A DNA stretch of 52,318 nt from Peptococcaceae bacterium (lineage in GTDB: Bacteria; Bacillota; Desulfitobacteriia; Desulfitobacteriales; Syntrophobotulaceae), in NCBI GenBank assembly GCA_009782825.1, contig WRII01000011.1, positions 1 through 52,318 on the forward strand, in the 5' to 3' direction. Made by a program: the position numbers and the translations under genes. Below, piece by piece: positions 32,484 to 40,707 of the stretch. How positions within the stretch are numbered: the stretch's first letter is position 1; each line of letters begins with the position of its first letter. The notes under the pieces are model-generated. The model saw only the letters and a list, made by a program, of their open reading frames with translations. It had not been told where the DNA came from and ran no database searches.

Positions 32484-34628
32484 TCATCCATACTTATTGG
32501 GCATATCCGGATAGACCTTTCTCAGCTCCTGCAGTTTGTCCACAGCGACCTCCTCTCCTTCCCGGCGGCCGCAGCGGGGACAAATATCATAGATAATGCC
32601 CGTATACCCACATACCGGATCATAATCCACTGGGTGGTTGACTGAACCGTATCCGATACCCATCTCTTTCATGAAGCGAATCACGGACTCAAAGGCCGAA
32701 GGATTGCGGCTAATGTCGCCATCGACTTCCACATAACTGATATGCCCGGCGTTTGTGAGAGCGTGATAGGGCGCTTCCAAGGCTATTTTTTTGAAAGCGG
32801 TTATCGGGTAGGTTACCGGCACATGAAACGAATTCGTATAGTAATCCTTATCCGTAACGCCGGGAACCCCACCAAATACCTTCCGGTCAATCCTGACAAA
32901 ACGGCCTGACAGTCCTTCCGCCGGCGTCGCCAGCAAGGTAAAATTCAACCCTGTTTCCTGAGACTGTTCATCACATCTCTGCCTCATGAAGGTAACAATT
33001 CTTAGTCCCATCTGTTGGGCAGCTTCGCTTTCACCGTGATGACACCCTGTCAGCGCCGTCAAAGCTTCAGCGAGACCGATGAACCCCACGCTCAGGGTTC
33101 CATCCTTCAGCACCTCCTCCAGAGTATCCGTGGGGGTAAGGGCCTCCGAACCCATCCAGATGCCCTGTCCCATGAGGAACGGGTAGTTAAAGCATTTTTT
33201 ACGGCTCTGTATAGAAAAACGATGCAAAAGCTGACGAAAAATCAAGCCCATCTTTTCATGCAACAGATCAAAAAACTTGTCCACATCCTGACCACAGCGC
33301 AGGGCGAGTCTTGGCAGGTTGACAGAAGTGAAGCTCAAATTACCCCGGCCGCTGGTGATCTCCCTGTCCCGGCCCTGTACATTGCCGATCACCCGGGTGC
33401 GGCAGCCCATGTAGGAAACCTCGGAATCATAGTCCCCTTCCCGATAATACTGCACATTAAAAGGCGCGTCCAAAAAACTGAAATTGGGGAACAGCCGCTT
33501 GGCCGAGGTTTTCATGGCCAGCTGAAAGAGATCGTAATTGGGATCCTCCGGGTTGAAGCTGACCCCCTGTTTGACTTTGAAAATCTGCACCGGAAAAATA
33601 GGGGTTTCCCCATTGCCCAGGCCCGCAATTGTGGCGTGAAGCAGACAGCGGATAACCAGCCTTCCTTCCCGGGACGTATCCGTACCATAGTTAAGAGAGC
33701 TGAACGGAACCTGAGCCCCCGCCCGGGAATTCATGGTGTTCAGGTTGTGAATCAACGCTTCCATAGCTTGAAACGTCAGCCTTTCCGTTTGCGCCCATGC
33801 CGTCTCTTCCGCATACCTGACCGCCTCCGCGTCATCAGACGCCGGCAGGATCTTTTTGTACTGGGCCAGAGCGTAGCGGTATTCTTTGTCAAAAGTCCGC
33901 CGGACACCGGGGGCCATGCTATAGTCAAAGTTCGGCACAGACTGGCCGCCGTGCATTTCGTTTTGATTGGCCTGAATGGCGATGCAGGCCAGAGCGGCAT
34001 AGCTGGTGATGCTGTTGGGTTCTCTCAGATACCCGTGGCCGGTGGAAAACCCGTTTTTAAACAGCTTGAGCAGATCAATCTGACAGCAGGTCTGGGTCAG
34101 CATATAGAAATCTTTGTCGTGAATATGGATATCCCCATTGATGTGCGCTCCCGCAATATCTTTAGGGAGAATGTAGTTGTTTACAAAATAATTGGAGCCT
34201 TCCGATCCATACTTCAGCATGGTTCCCATGGCCGTATCCGCGTCAATATTGGCGTTTTCACGCTTTAGATCAGCCTTTTCGGCGTCTGTAAACGTAAGTT
34301 CCTCGTAGATCTTCATCAGATCATCCCGGCTTTGCCGGATCTTGCTGTGCTCTGCTCGGTACAGGATATAGGCCTTGGCCACATGGTAGTACCCTTGCTC
34401 GACAAGAGTTTTTTCCACCGCATCCTGAATGGTTTCCACAGAAGGAATATCATCCTCCGGCAGAGCTTGAATAGCTTTTTTCGTCAGGGTCACCAGCTGC
34501 CCCGCCGGAATCAGATTGTGTTTTGTGGCTTCGCTGGCCCGGCGTATAGCTTCCAGTATTTTCAAGGAATCGAAGGGGACTCTTTCCCCGTTGCGCTTGA
34601 GAATAGAGATAAAATTCTTGTCTGACAT
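32484..34628 (-). CDS. nrdD: Anaerobic ribonucleoside-triphosphate reductase large frame (lacks glycyl-radical tail)
   Basis: Class III ribonucleotide reductase makes deoxynucleotides anaerobically. Residues 1-95 are the ATP-cone regulatory domain (KRNGERVPFDSLKILEAI). The barrel follows with NGDIHIHDKDFYMLTQTCC, GGQSVPNFDYSMAPGV and NTMNSRAGAQVPFSSLNYGT. The frame ends at residue 714 after VCGYTGIIYDICPRCGRREG and ELRKVYPDMPNKYG, with three zinc-ligand Cys visible. The expected RITGYL glycyl-radical segment is missing and instead lies on the downstream frame at 32096-32368, in another reading phase. VCGYTG here precedes rather than follows the zinc Cys and lacks the rest of the motif. ATG 34628 has GGTGAGG six bases upstream. 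Confidence 0.95.
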   Translation of the reverse strand: MSDKNFISILKRNGERVPFDSLKILEAIRRASEATKHNLIPAGQLVTLTKKAIQALPEDDIPSVETIQDAVEKTLVEQGYYHVAKAYILYRAEHSKIRQSRDDLMKIYEELTFTDAEKADLKRENANIDADTAMGTMLKYGSEGSNYFVNNYILPKDIAGAHINGDIHIHDKDFYMLTQTCCQIDLLKLFKNGFSTGHGYLREPNSITSYAALACIAIQANQNEMHGGQSVPNFDYSMAPGVRRTFDKEYRYALAQYKKILPASDDAEAVRYAEETAWAQTERLTFQAMEALIHNLNTMNSRAGAQVPFSSLNYGTDTSREGRLVIRCLLHATIAGLGNGETPIFPVQIFKVKQGVSFNPEDPNYDLFQLAMKTSAKRLFPNFSFLDAPFNVQYYREGDYDSEVSYMGCRTRVIGNVQGRDREITSGRGNLSFTSVNLPRLALRCGQDVDKFFDLLHEKMGLIFRQLLHRFSIQSRKKCFNYPFLMGQGIWMGSEALTPTDTLEEVLKDGTLSVGFIGLAEALTALTGCHHGESEAAQQMGLRIVTFMRQRCDEQSQETGLNFTLLATPAEGLSGRFVRIDRKVFGGVPGVTDKDYYTNSFHVPVTYPITAFKKIALEAPYHALTNAGHISYVEVDGDISRNPSAFESVIRFMKEMGIGYGSVNHPVDYDPVCGYTGIIYDICPRCGRREGEEVAVDKLQELRKVYPDMPNKYG

Positions 34629-34636
34629 GGAAAACC

Positions 34637-34683
34637 TCACCATATGTTGTATAGTCGTGCGCCTGAGTCACTATATATAGTAT
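34637..34683 (-). promoter_or_regulatory. Tandem NrdR boxes upstream of nrdD
   Basis: TCACTATATATAGTAT (34668-34683) matches the NrdR-box consensus ACACWATATWTWGTGT closely. TCACCATATGTTGTAT (34637-34652) is a weaker match. Their centres are 31 bp apart, about three helical turns, as known for NrdR sites. They lie just downstream of the predicted start of transcription, which fits repression of ribonucleotide reductase by NrdR. The nrdR gene is not in the window. Confidence 0.8.
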
Positions 34684-34695
34684 GGGCTGTCTTCC

Positions 34696-34724
34696 AGTAT
34701 AGAGGTATTTGGAGGGGAAGTCAA
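34696..34724 (-). promoter_or_regulatory. Sigma A-type promoter of the nrdD operon
   Basis: On the minus strand TTGACT (34724-34719) and TATACT (34701-34696) are spaced by 17 bases. Transcription would start near 34689, immediately upstream of the NrdR boxes. Confidence 0.8.
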
Positions 34725-34766
34725 GTTACTATTTTCGTGGGATTTGGCGATATTTGTCAATTTTTG

Positions 34767-36557
34767 TCACTCAGATATAGAGGGATTCTCCATCATTTCC
34801 GCTAAAACATTCAACGGACAACAGCCTATGTCCATCAAGCGGGTGTGGAATTCCTTTTCGTTAAAGCTGCTCCCTTGTTTTGCTTCGGCCGCTTCGCGCA
34901 ATTGATGAAAAAACTCTCCGCCGGCGCCGTACCGGACATATACGGACTTTGTCGCATATAATTGCTCATACAGAGCCTGCATATTCGCGTCCTCACCTCT
35001 GTGTCCCAAAGTCCTTTGGAGAAGGCCGGACACTTCGTGGACTGTCCAGCCCTCATAATATATGCCTATTTCTATACGCCCAAACAGGGCAAAATTTAAC
35101 GCCGATTCACTGAGAGCAAGATCAATAAGCGGCTTGTCAAAATCGCTGGCAAGCAGAAGGCGCGCCGAGCCGTACTGGGCAAGCCCTTCACTGTAGCAAA
35201 CATTGTACATAATATGCCGCAAGTTCCCAATAACATCAGCGTTGTTGTAAACGTAATCCAATAGGTGGCCGCCGTAGCTTTCGTGTGCCAGGATACTCAG
35301 GAGCGAGGGGCTGTTTCCGGCAACCCTCGGGTTGACGCGAATCGTGTTGTTGACATAGTCATCCACCGGCGGGATGAGATAGTACGCGCCGGCTCCTATG
35401 AAAGCCATGCTTTCGGGGAGAACCCCTATCGCAAGGGTGTGATCCGGCAATTCAGGAAACACTGTTGGCGCAATGGATTTAAGGTATGCGATATTCTCCT
35501 CCAGGCTGCCCTTTGAAAGAGCACCGCTTTCATAATCGGAAGTTACGTTTGGATGATTTGACACCGCCGTCATCATCTGGGTCAGAGAACGTTCCAGCGC
35601 GTCCTCTGCCAACTTGATAATGTCTTCGGGTGTAAAGCCGGCACTGGTGTTTTGCTCCAGAAGCAGCAGATAGTACTGTTTTTGGGCATCGTTCACCTCC
35701 GCGCCGCCACTTCCTCTCAGAGAGGACAACTCCGCCATAATGGTATCGTATACAGGGAAAAAGTATTGGGTCAACACCTGCCTGTTTTCCGCTTTGTACT
35801 GCTCTTTTTGCCGGTCGTCCAGCCATTCGGCAGCGTCTATGCGCCGGTGGAACGTATCCACCAGGTAGTGCCGGTCCTTGTCCCGGTTATTTAGAACACC
35901 CTCACATAGTTTCATGACCTGGTCAAGGACAAAATCGGGCATGAACAGACCCAACCCGGCTTTTTCCTTTTCATAGTCGAGTTCCCGCCCGATGTATTCC
36001 CCAAAAATTTTCATAAGGGTGATGTATGTGTCAATATCCGATTGCCTGCGGAATTCATATTCCGCCATCATAAGCGGGACTTCTATATACATTCCGTCCA
36101 TGGTATGAAAGGGCTCGTCGTAGTAGTAATACTCGATAGCGCGACTTCCCAGTTCCGCGTCTTGCTTGAGAGTTTTATAAAGAACCCTGTCCTTTTCTTC
36201 GGGCAATGCATTAATGTCGATTTCCGCTAATTCTTCTAAGAGCTTCTGATTTTTTCTGCATTCTTCCTCGAAGTAGTCCTGTGTATAATTCCTTCCCCAT
36301 GTAGGCTCAATTTGGGCAATTCCGAACTCGTCCGGGTTTTTTATAGACATGTGAAAACTCAGGCTATCCGCTGTAACAGCTTCCCTAAATACCCTGTCCT
36401 CAATTTCCGCTAAGCGCTGGGCGGCGGACTGTGTTCCCTTATTTATGTCGTCTTTATTTATACTGCTCGTGCAGGCACAAAGCGAAATGACCAGAAAAAC
36501 ACTGATAAAAACGCTCCAAACAGGATACCCAATTCTCTTTAGTCCCTTATTAAGCAT
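34767..36557 (-). CDS. DUF885 lipoprotein, probable metallopeptidase
   Basis: A 596-residue lipoprotein: the signal segment (VWSVFISVFLVISLCAC) ends in a lipobox-like cysteine. The DUF885 domain carries the zinc-site signature LAHESYGGHLLDY (HExxGGH) near residue 425. SEGLAQYGSARLL, where a Glu could be the third ligand, and a helical C-terminus (GYYEGWTVHEV-like YYEGWTVHEVSGLLQRTLG) follow. The family is predicted to cleave peptides outside the cell. ATG 36557 with GGAG upstream was chosen because the longer frame overlaps the preceding gene. It starts 14 bases after that gene's stop. Confidence 0.88.
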   Translation of the reverse strand: MLNKGLKRIGYPVWSVFISVFLVISLCACTSSINKDDINKGTQSAAQRLAEIEDRVFREAVTADSLSFHMSIKNPDEFGIAQIEPTWGRNYTQDYFEEECRKNQKLLEELAEIDINALPEEKDRVLYKTLKQDAELGSRAIEYYYYDEPFHTMDGMYIEVPLMMAEYEFRRQSDIDTYITLMKIFGEYIGRELDYEKEKAGLGLFMPDFVLDQVMKLCEGVLNNRDKDRHYLVDTFHRRIDAAEWLDDRQKEQYKAENRQVLTQYFFPVYDTIMAELSSLRGSGGAEVNDAQKQYYLLLLEQNTSAGFTPEDIIKLAEDALERSLTQMMTAVSNHPNVTSDYESGALSKGSLEENIAYLKSIAPTVFPELPDHTLAIGVLPESMAFIGAGAYYLIPPVDDYVNNTIRVNPRVAGNSPSLLSILAHESYGGHLLDYVYNNADVIGNLRHIMYNVCYSEGLAQYGSARLLLASDFDKPLIDLALSESALNFALFGRIEIGIYYEGWTVHEVSGLLQRTLGHRGEDANMQALYEQLYATKSVYVRYGAGGEFFHQLREAAEAKQGSSFNEKEFHTRLMDIGCCPLNVLAEMMENPSISE

Positions 36558-36570
36558 AATCTCCAACTCC

Positions 36571-38154
36571 CTATTCCCGTTTGTCCCGGTAAGCAACAAT
36601 AAACTCCACAATTTCACAATCCTTATGGATGAACGTGTTACCCTCACGGGGGGCCCTGCGATTGTCACAGAAGCTGACAAGATACCCGCGTTTTTGTCCT
36701 CTGCTTAATAAGTAGCCCGTCAACTGATCATAAGCCTCCTTGGCAGCTTTCTCTCCATGCCAGATCTTGAGCTCAATAATATGTTCTTCTCCCCCATAGA
36801 ACACCACAACATCCATACGGCGATTTCTTCGGGTTTCGGCTTCGACGGCATAACTGCCCTTGCCATTAATGATAGGTTTAAGAAAGCTAAGGAACAATAG
36901 ACGCATATGTCTCTCAATAAACGAACCATCTTCATCACGATATTCTGATTTCATAAAGACTGCAAACTGTTGAATCACTGCCGTTACATCCAAGGCCCCT
37001 TCATGTATAAACAAAGACCCGTCGTCGTCCGCATAACGATTTGTCAAAGCCCGTGTTTTGGCAATAGAGATAAAATAATCGTAAATGATCGTTTCGAAAA
37101 CGATATTAGAAATTCTGACCCGGCCTTCCATCTCCTTAAAAATACCATACATAACACCCCTGTCGATATCTGGATTACGTATTTGAAATGGCACACCTTC
37201 CCCCGTGAGAAGGATCTGTTCAACCAACTCGCCAAAGGATTCATGGTTCATCAAGTTTTTAATAACATCATCAAAAAGAGTGTTATTCTCCTTGATGATG
37301 GATCTAATCGCCATATCAACTCCGGTCAAAATCCAGCCAAGGTTTCGCTCATGAATGGTTTTACAGACACAACTGACCAAAAAAGGATATCCTCCAGTGT
37401 ACCAATAAAGGCGCTCGGCAATCTTATCCACAGCCATCCCCGTAAAATAATCCTGTTCATAATTTTCCAGCATTGTGACAATCTCTTCAGTTGAAAAACT
37501 CATGTCAACTGTAAAGTTCGCCGCAATATTCCATGGGCTGTTATAGGCGTGCTGAGCCTCCGGCCGCAATTTCTTTTTCAGATTCTTGATATCGTGGACA
37601 CCGGCAAGAATAACACTTTGAAAAGCAGCTATCCCTTTCCTGTTCCTAGAGATGAATTTCTCGCGCAACATTCCTAAAAAGATCAAAAATACATCATTAT
37701 CAGAAGCTTTATCAACTTCATCCACCATAAGAATTACCTTCTTAGGCGACAATTGGCAAAAACTGGTTATCCTTCGACTTAGGTCACTCATAGGAAAGTG
37801 ACGGTCTATGGGATCCTCCCAAACTGCCCAAGCGTCATAAGCTTCCTCTTTATAAGCCAGCACATCCCTCCGGAAACCCTCGCCGAATGCTTCCAGAGAG
37901 ATAAAATATTCATCCTTTCCCTCAAAGCTTAAATCCAAGACAACGCAGTGTTCATGCAAGCGCTGATACAGCATCTCCAATGTTGTCGTCTTGCCATATT
38001 GCCGCGCACGATTGATTGTAAAATATTCGCCCTTATCGATATAATCGTGGATAATCATATCAATCTTGGCTCTGATATCAACCATGTAATGAAACCCCTG
38101 AATGCATGGACCTGTTATGTTGAATTTTTTAGGGGTCTTTGCGATCATATTCAT
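36571..38154 (-). CDS. AAA-ATPase-like protein with C-terminal PD-(D/E)XK domain
   Basis: A 527-residue protein of the AAA-ATPase_like/DUF1703 group, common in clostridia and Bacteroidetes. The start TGPCIQGFHYMVDIR and the P-loop NRARQYGKTTTLEML are typical. VILMVDEVDKASDN is the Walker B segment. The C-terminal domain has RRMDVVVFYGGEEHIIELKI, the D...ExK pattern of PD-(D/E)XK nucleases, then QLTGYLLSRGQKRGYLVSF. Its function is unknown; a nuclease-linked role is possible. ATG 38154 follows GGAGG by five bases. It may be co-transcribed with the DUF885 gene. Confidence 0.92.
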   Translation of the reverse strand: MNMIAKTPKKFNITGPCIQGFHYMVDIRAKIDMIIHDYIDKGEYFTINRARQYGKTTTLEMLYQRLHEHCVVLDLSFEGKDEYFISLEAFGEGFRRDVLAYKEEAYDAWAVWEDPIDRHFPMSDLSRRITSFCQLSPKKVILMVDEVDKASDNDVFLIFLGMLREKFISRNRKGIAAFQSVILAGVHDIKNLKKKLRPEAQHAYNSPWNIAANFTVDMSFSTEEIVTMLENYEQDYFTGMAVDKIAERLYWYTGGYPFLVSCVCKTIHERNLGWILTGVDMAIRSIIKENNTLFDDVIKNLMNHESFGELVEQILLTGEGVPFQIRNPDIDRGVMYGIFKEMEGRVRISNIVFETIIYDYFISIAKTRALTNRYADDDGSLFIHEGALDVTAVIQQFAVFMKSEYRDEDGSFIERHMRLLFLSFLKPIINGKGSYAVEAETRRNRRMDVVVFYGGEEHIIELKIWHGEKAAKEAYDQLTGYLLSRGQKRGYLVSFCDNRRAPREGNTFIHKDCEIVEFIVAYRDKRE

Positions 38155-38248
38155 CTTATCCTCCCACAACATATTCCCCGTCAAAATTAAAGATCATTAA
38201 AGATCCACACATGGAAAATGATATCCTCTTTCAGATCTCATCATAGAT

Positions 38249-39754
38249 TCAACGCACCTTTTTTGACTTCTCCTCAATCTTTGCCGCCTTGCGTTCCTCC
38301 TTGGAATGCTTCCTCTGATAAGCAAGAGCCTGCTTCAAAAGATTCGTTGTATCCTCCGCCTTATCCCCAAGATCAACAGCTCTCTGCAAATAGGGAACAG
38401 ATTCTAAGATCCGCTTCGAACGATACAACACGTACCCCATACGCCAGTTCCAAAGCGCGTCAATCTCACCTTCATGACGGACAAGCTCAAGCGTTTCAAT
38501 CGCTTTTTCCTTTTGATCCGTATTAATCAACGCCCGCGCATACATGCCAATCAAGACGAAATCCATCTTTTCGTTGGGAATCGCTTCAAGGATTTCAAGG
38601 ATTTCCTTATGGGCATCGACATCATGACTGCCCATCTCATGAAGCCGATTTAACCTTTCAACAAAACCGGGAACCGTATAATCAGTCAGCAAAAATTCCT
38701 GTCCGCCCCGGTAAAATTCCTTGCCAAAAATCATATGAGGAAATTCTACCAAAACCTCTCTAACCCTTTCCATAAAAGCGCCATAGTCATACAGCAAAAT
38801 ATCAATATACGCGCACCTTTCCCCCATAGCCCCACCCAACATCAGACCAATCTCCCGTCCGCTGCCACGCTTCCCCAACACATGATCTTCAAGTTTATCC
38901 ATCAGATCATTCCGCTCATCCAAACTCCTCTTTGAGTGCTCCTGATCATAATAATAATAAAGGAACAGCGGCTTGGCGCCAAACTTGGCAAACCCCTGAT
39001 AAAGTCCATTATCCCCTTTTTCATAAAAGCTGACAAGAGGAAAACAATTCGCAACTCCGACAACAACATCATCTCGCGGCCGATAGTCTTCCATATCTCT
39101 TTTCTTGGGTTCTTTCTCATACCCACTATACCGTTGGACAGGATGAGGGATTTCCCCATCCTCACAGAAATGAGTTATCATCCACTGTTTCAGCTCAGTC
39201 AAGGGAAACATATCCTCTTTATAGGCATCAACCTTTTCTACATTATGCACATATCCATGGGTTAAAGCTTCCCCGATGACAAGCTCCATCAGTGTGTAAA
39301 AAGCATTATAACACTCCTGCTCCTCCAGCGTTTCCCATCCATTAACATAAAAGCTCAAATTGGCAGATCCCTCTTCTTTATTTACTCCCGCAAACACCAT
39401 AACCCCGTTGATATCCACACATGTTCCCTGAATCCGAAAATTATGATAGGCATCCCCCACTCCCTGTATGCATGGAAAAAATGTCCATTTATCCTGGTAT
39501 TTCTCCGGCAAATTTGCCGTCACATAAGGCAGCAAAAAAAACAACACCTCATTGCCTGCCACAGCAAACGTAAATTCAAAATCCCCTCCAATGTTAAAAT
39601 TCACCCCTTCCCCCAGCAATTCAACACCGCTGCTAATAAAAGGAATGCTTTCCTCAAAGGCTTCCCCATGTTGTACAAGCTCCGAGAGCTTTTCTTCGTT
39701 AACAGAAAACCAATCCCAAAACGCCTGGGTACGCCGGACAAATTCTAAATCCAC
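38249..39754 (-). CDS. Large cytoplasmic protein with C-terminal TPR-like repeats
   Basis: The protein has 501 residues with no signal or membrane segment. The N-terminal part opens FVRRTQAFWDWFSVNEEKL and resembles Firmicute proteins that start with an FWxWF segment, then the aromatic-rich VANCFPLVSFYEKGDNGLYQ. A central segment reads IGLMLGGAMGERCAYIDILL. The C-terminus (from MDFVLIGMYARALINTDQKE to LYRSKRILESVPYLQRAVDL) forms TPR-like helical pairs, ending in a basic tail (KEERKAAKIEEKSKKVR). GTG 39754 has GGAGG 11 bases upstream. A protein-interaction role is inferred; I recognise no catalytic motif. Confidence 0.8.
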   Translation of the reverse strand: MDLEFVRRTQAFWDWFSVNEEKLSELVQHGEAFEESIPFISSGVELLGEGVNFNIGGDFEFTFAVAGNEVLFFLLPYVTANLPEKYQDKWTFFPCIQGVGDAYHNFRIQGTCVDINGVMVFAGVNKEEGSANLSFYVNGWETLEEQECYNAFYTLMELVIGEALTHGYVHNVEKVDAYKEDMFPLTELKQWMITHFCEDGEIPHPVQRYSGYEKEPKKRDMEDYRPRDDVVVGVANCFPLVSFYEKGDNGLYQGFAKFGAKPLFLYYYYDQEHSKRSLDERNDLMDKLEDHVLGKRGSGREIGLMLGGAMGERCAYIDILLYDYGAFMERVREVLVEFPHMIFGKEFYRGGQEFLLTDYTVPGFVERLNRLHEMGSHDVDAHKEILEILEAIPNEKMDFVLIGMYARALINTDQKEKAIETLELVRHEGEIDALWNWRMGYVLYRSKRILESVPYLQRAVDLGDKAEDTTNLLKQALAYQRKHSKEERKAAKIEEKSKKVR

Positions 39755-39969
39755 TTGCTAATCGTCCTCCCTTCAAGCCAAAAGGCTCTTTATGTATCTG
39801 AAAATAAATTTTGACGTCAAATAAAAACAACCTAATACATATGTCTGGTTGAGAGTAGAAATTGCCACATTGGGACATATACCATCATTATACCGCACAT
39901 AGCAGCTTTATTCAAAATTAAATTATAAATTAAAAATTACCCATAAGAAAACCATAAGAAAACCATAAG

Positions 39970-40013
39970 AAAACAAGCTCGAAAAGACGATGTTTTTCCC
40001 TTCAGCTTGTTTT
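39970..40013 (-). terminator. Terminator of the ferredoxin gene
   Basis: On the minus strand AAAACAAGCT pairs with AGCTTGTTTT across a 24-base loop, followed by CTTATGGTTTTCTTATGG. Three direct copies of an 11-base CCATAAGAAAA unit lie next to it. The rest of the 293-base gap (39755-40047) holds nothing gene-like. Confidence 0.65.
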
Positions 40014-40047
40014 GCAGTAAAAATCTATGGGGGTTATATTCCAGTCG

Positions 40048-40215
40048 CTATTCCTCGCTAATAGCATCACACGGACAGACACTGACACACGCACCACATT
40101 CTGCGCAAATATCAGGATCAATGACATACTTTGTATCGCCGGCACTGATAGCATCAACAGCGCATTCATCCACACAAGCCCCACAGCTTGTGCATTCATC
40201 CGAAATAATAAACAT
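40048..40215 (-). CDS. 2[4Fe-4S] ferredoxin
   Basis: A 55-residue clostridial-type ferredoxin with two cluster motifs: CTSCGACVDEC with the partner Cys, and CAECGACVSVCP. It carries low-potential electrons in the cytoplasm. The first motif's last Cys is followed by A rather than the usual P (ECAVDA). ATG 40215 has GGAGGAGG about ten bases upstream; the longer frame is not needed. The upstream gene is separated by a terminator. Confidence 0.95.
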   Translation of the reverse strand: MFIISDECTSCGACVDECAVDAISAGDTKYVIDPDICAECGACVSVCPCDAISEE

Positions 40216-40303
40216 AGTAAAGCCTCCTCCTTTGAATTTATTAAGATAATAACAAATTCCCGACGGAAAAACAAGTCGTTTTTTCATAGCAAAACATAGC
40301 AAA

Positions 40304-40331
40304 AACCCAAGGAATCACAACTCCTTGGGTT
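40304..40331 (-). terminator. Terminator of the small CxxC protein gene
   Basis: On the minus strand AACCCAAGGA and TCCTTGGGTT form a 10-bp stem with an 8-base loop, followed by TTTGCTATGTTTT. It lies 23 bases after the stop of the gene at 40354-40521. Confidence 0.85.
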
Positions 40332-40353
40332 AAAATTATCGATCACCGCTTTT

Positions 40354-40521
40354 TTAAGAAATATCTGAAATATGCGACTGCGGTCTATAAGGAACTTGAT
40401 AAAGCCGACGCAAGCAGCATGAACAATAAGGAACCATTCTATTGCTCACATGATTGCGGCGAAAAACCACACGAGAAAGGTCGTCATGCTCATGCCCGCA
40501 GGACCGACATTTTTCTATCAT
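40354..40521 (-). CDS. Small double-CxxC zinc-binding protein
   Basis: A 55-residue frame on the minus strand starts MIEKCRSCGHEHDDLSR and contains PYCSCCLRRLYQVPYR. The two pairs (CRSC and CSCC) are placed as in a zinc ribbon, and the charged, Arg-rich composition suits nucleic acid or protein binding. GGTGAGGTG lies just upstream of the ATG and a clear terminator follows the stop. Both support a real gene. I recognise no named family. Confidence 0.65.
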   Translation of the reverse strand: MIEKCRSCGHEHDDLSRVVFRRNHVSNRMVPYCSCCLRRLYQVPYRPQSHISDIS

Positions 40522-40707
40522 AAGAATCACCTCACCTTTGTGTTTTTACGAACAAGATCCTGTTCGATTATATAGTGATTATAGTTTACCCCGTTTGGCA
40601 TAATTTAAACATGATTTTGGTGTAAAAAGTCGCCCTGCTAATGCAACAATGCAGCAATGCATCAATCCGCAGCAACCCGCAGCAATCCGCATCAAATCCG
40701 TGCTGCC

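Noticed and set aside
32617-32640. VCGYTG in the large NrdD frame as the glycyl-radical site
   Set aside because: It precedes the CPRCG zinc segment and lacks the following RFN-AKQ-E-RxKH pattern, which is present on the small downstream frame.
33015-34268. 417-codon plus-strand frame opposite nrdD
   Set aside because: It is the shadow of nrdD, which has strong protein motifs; no start signal on the plus strand.
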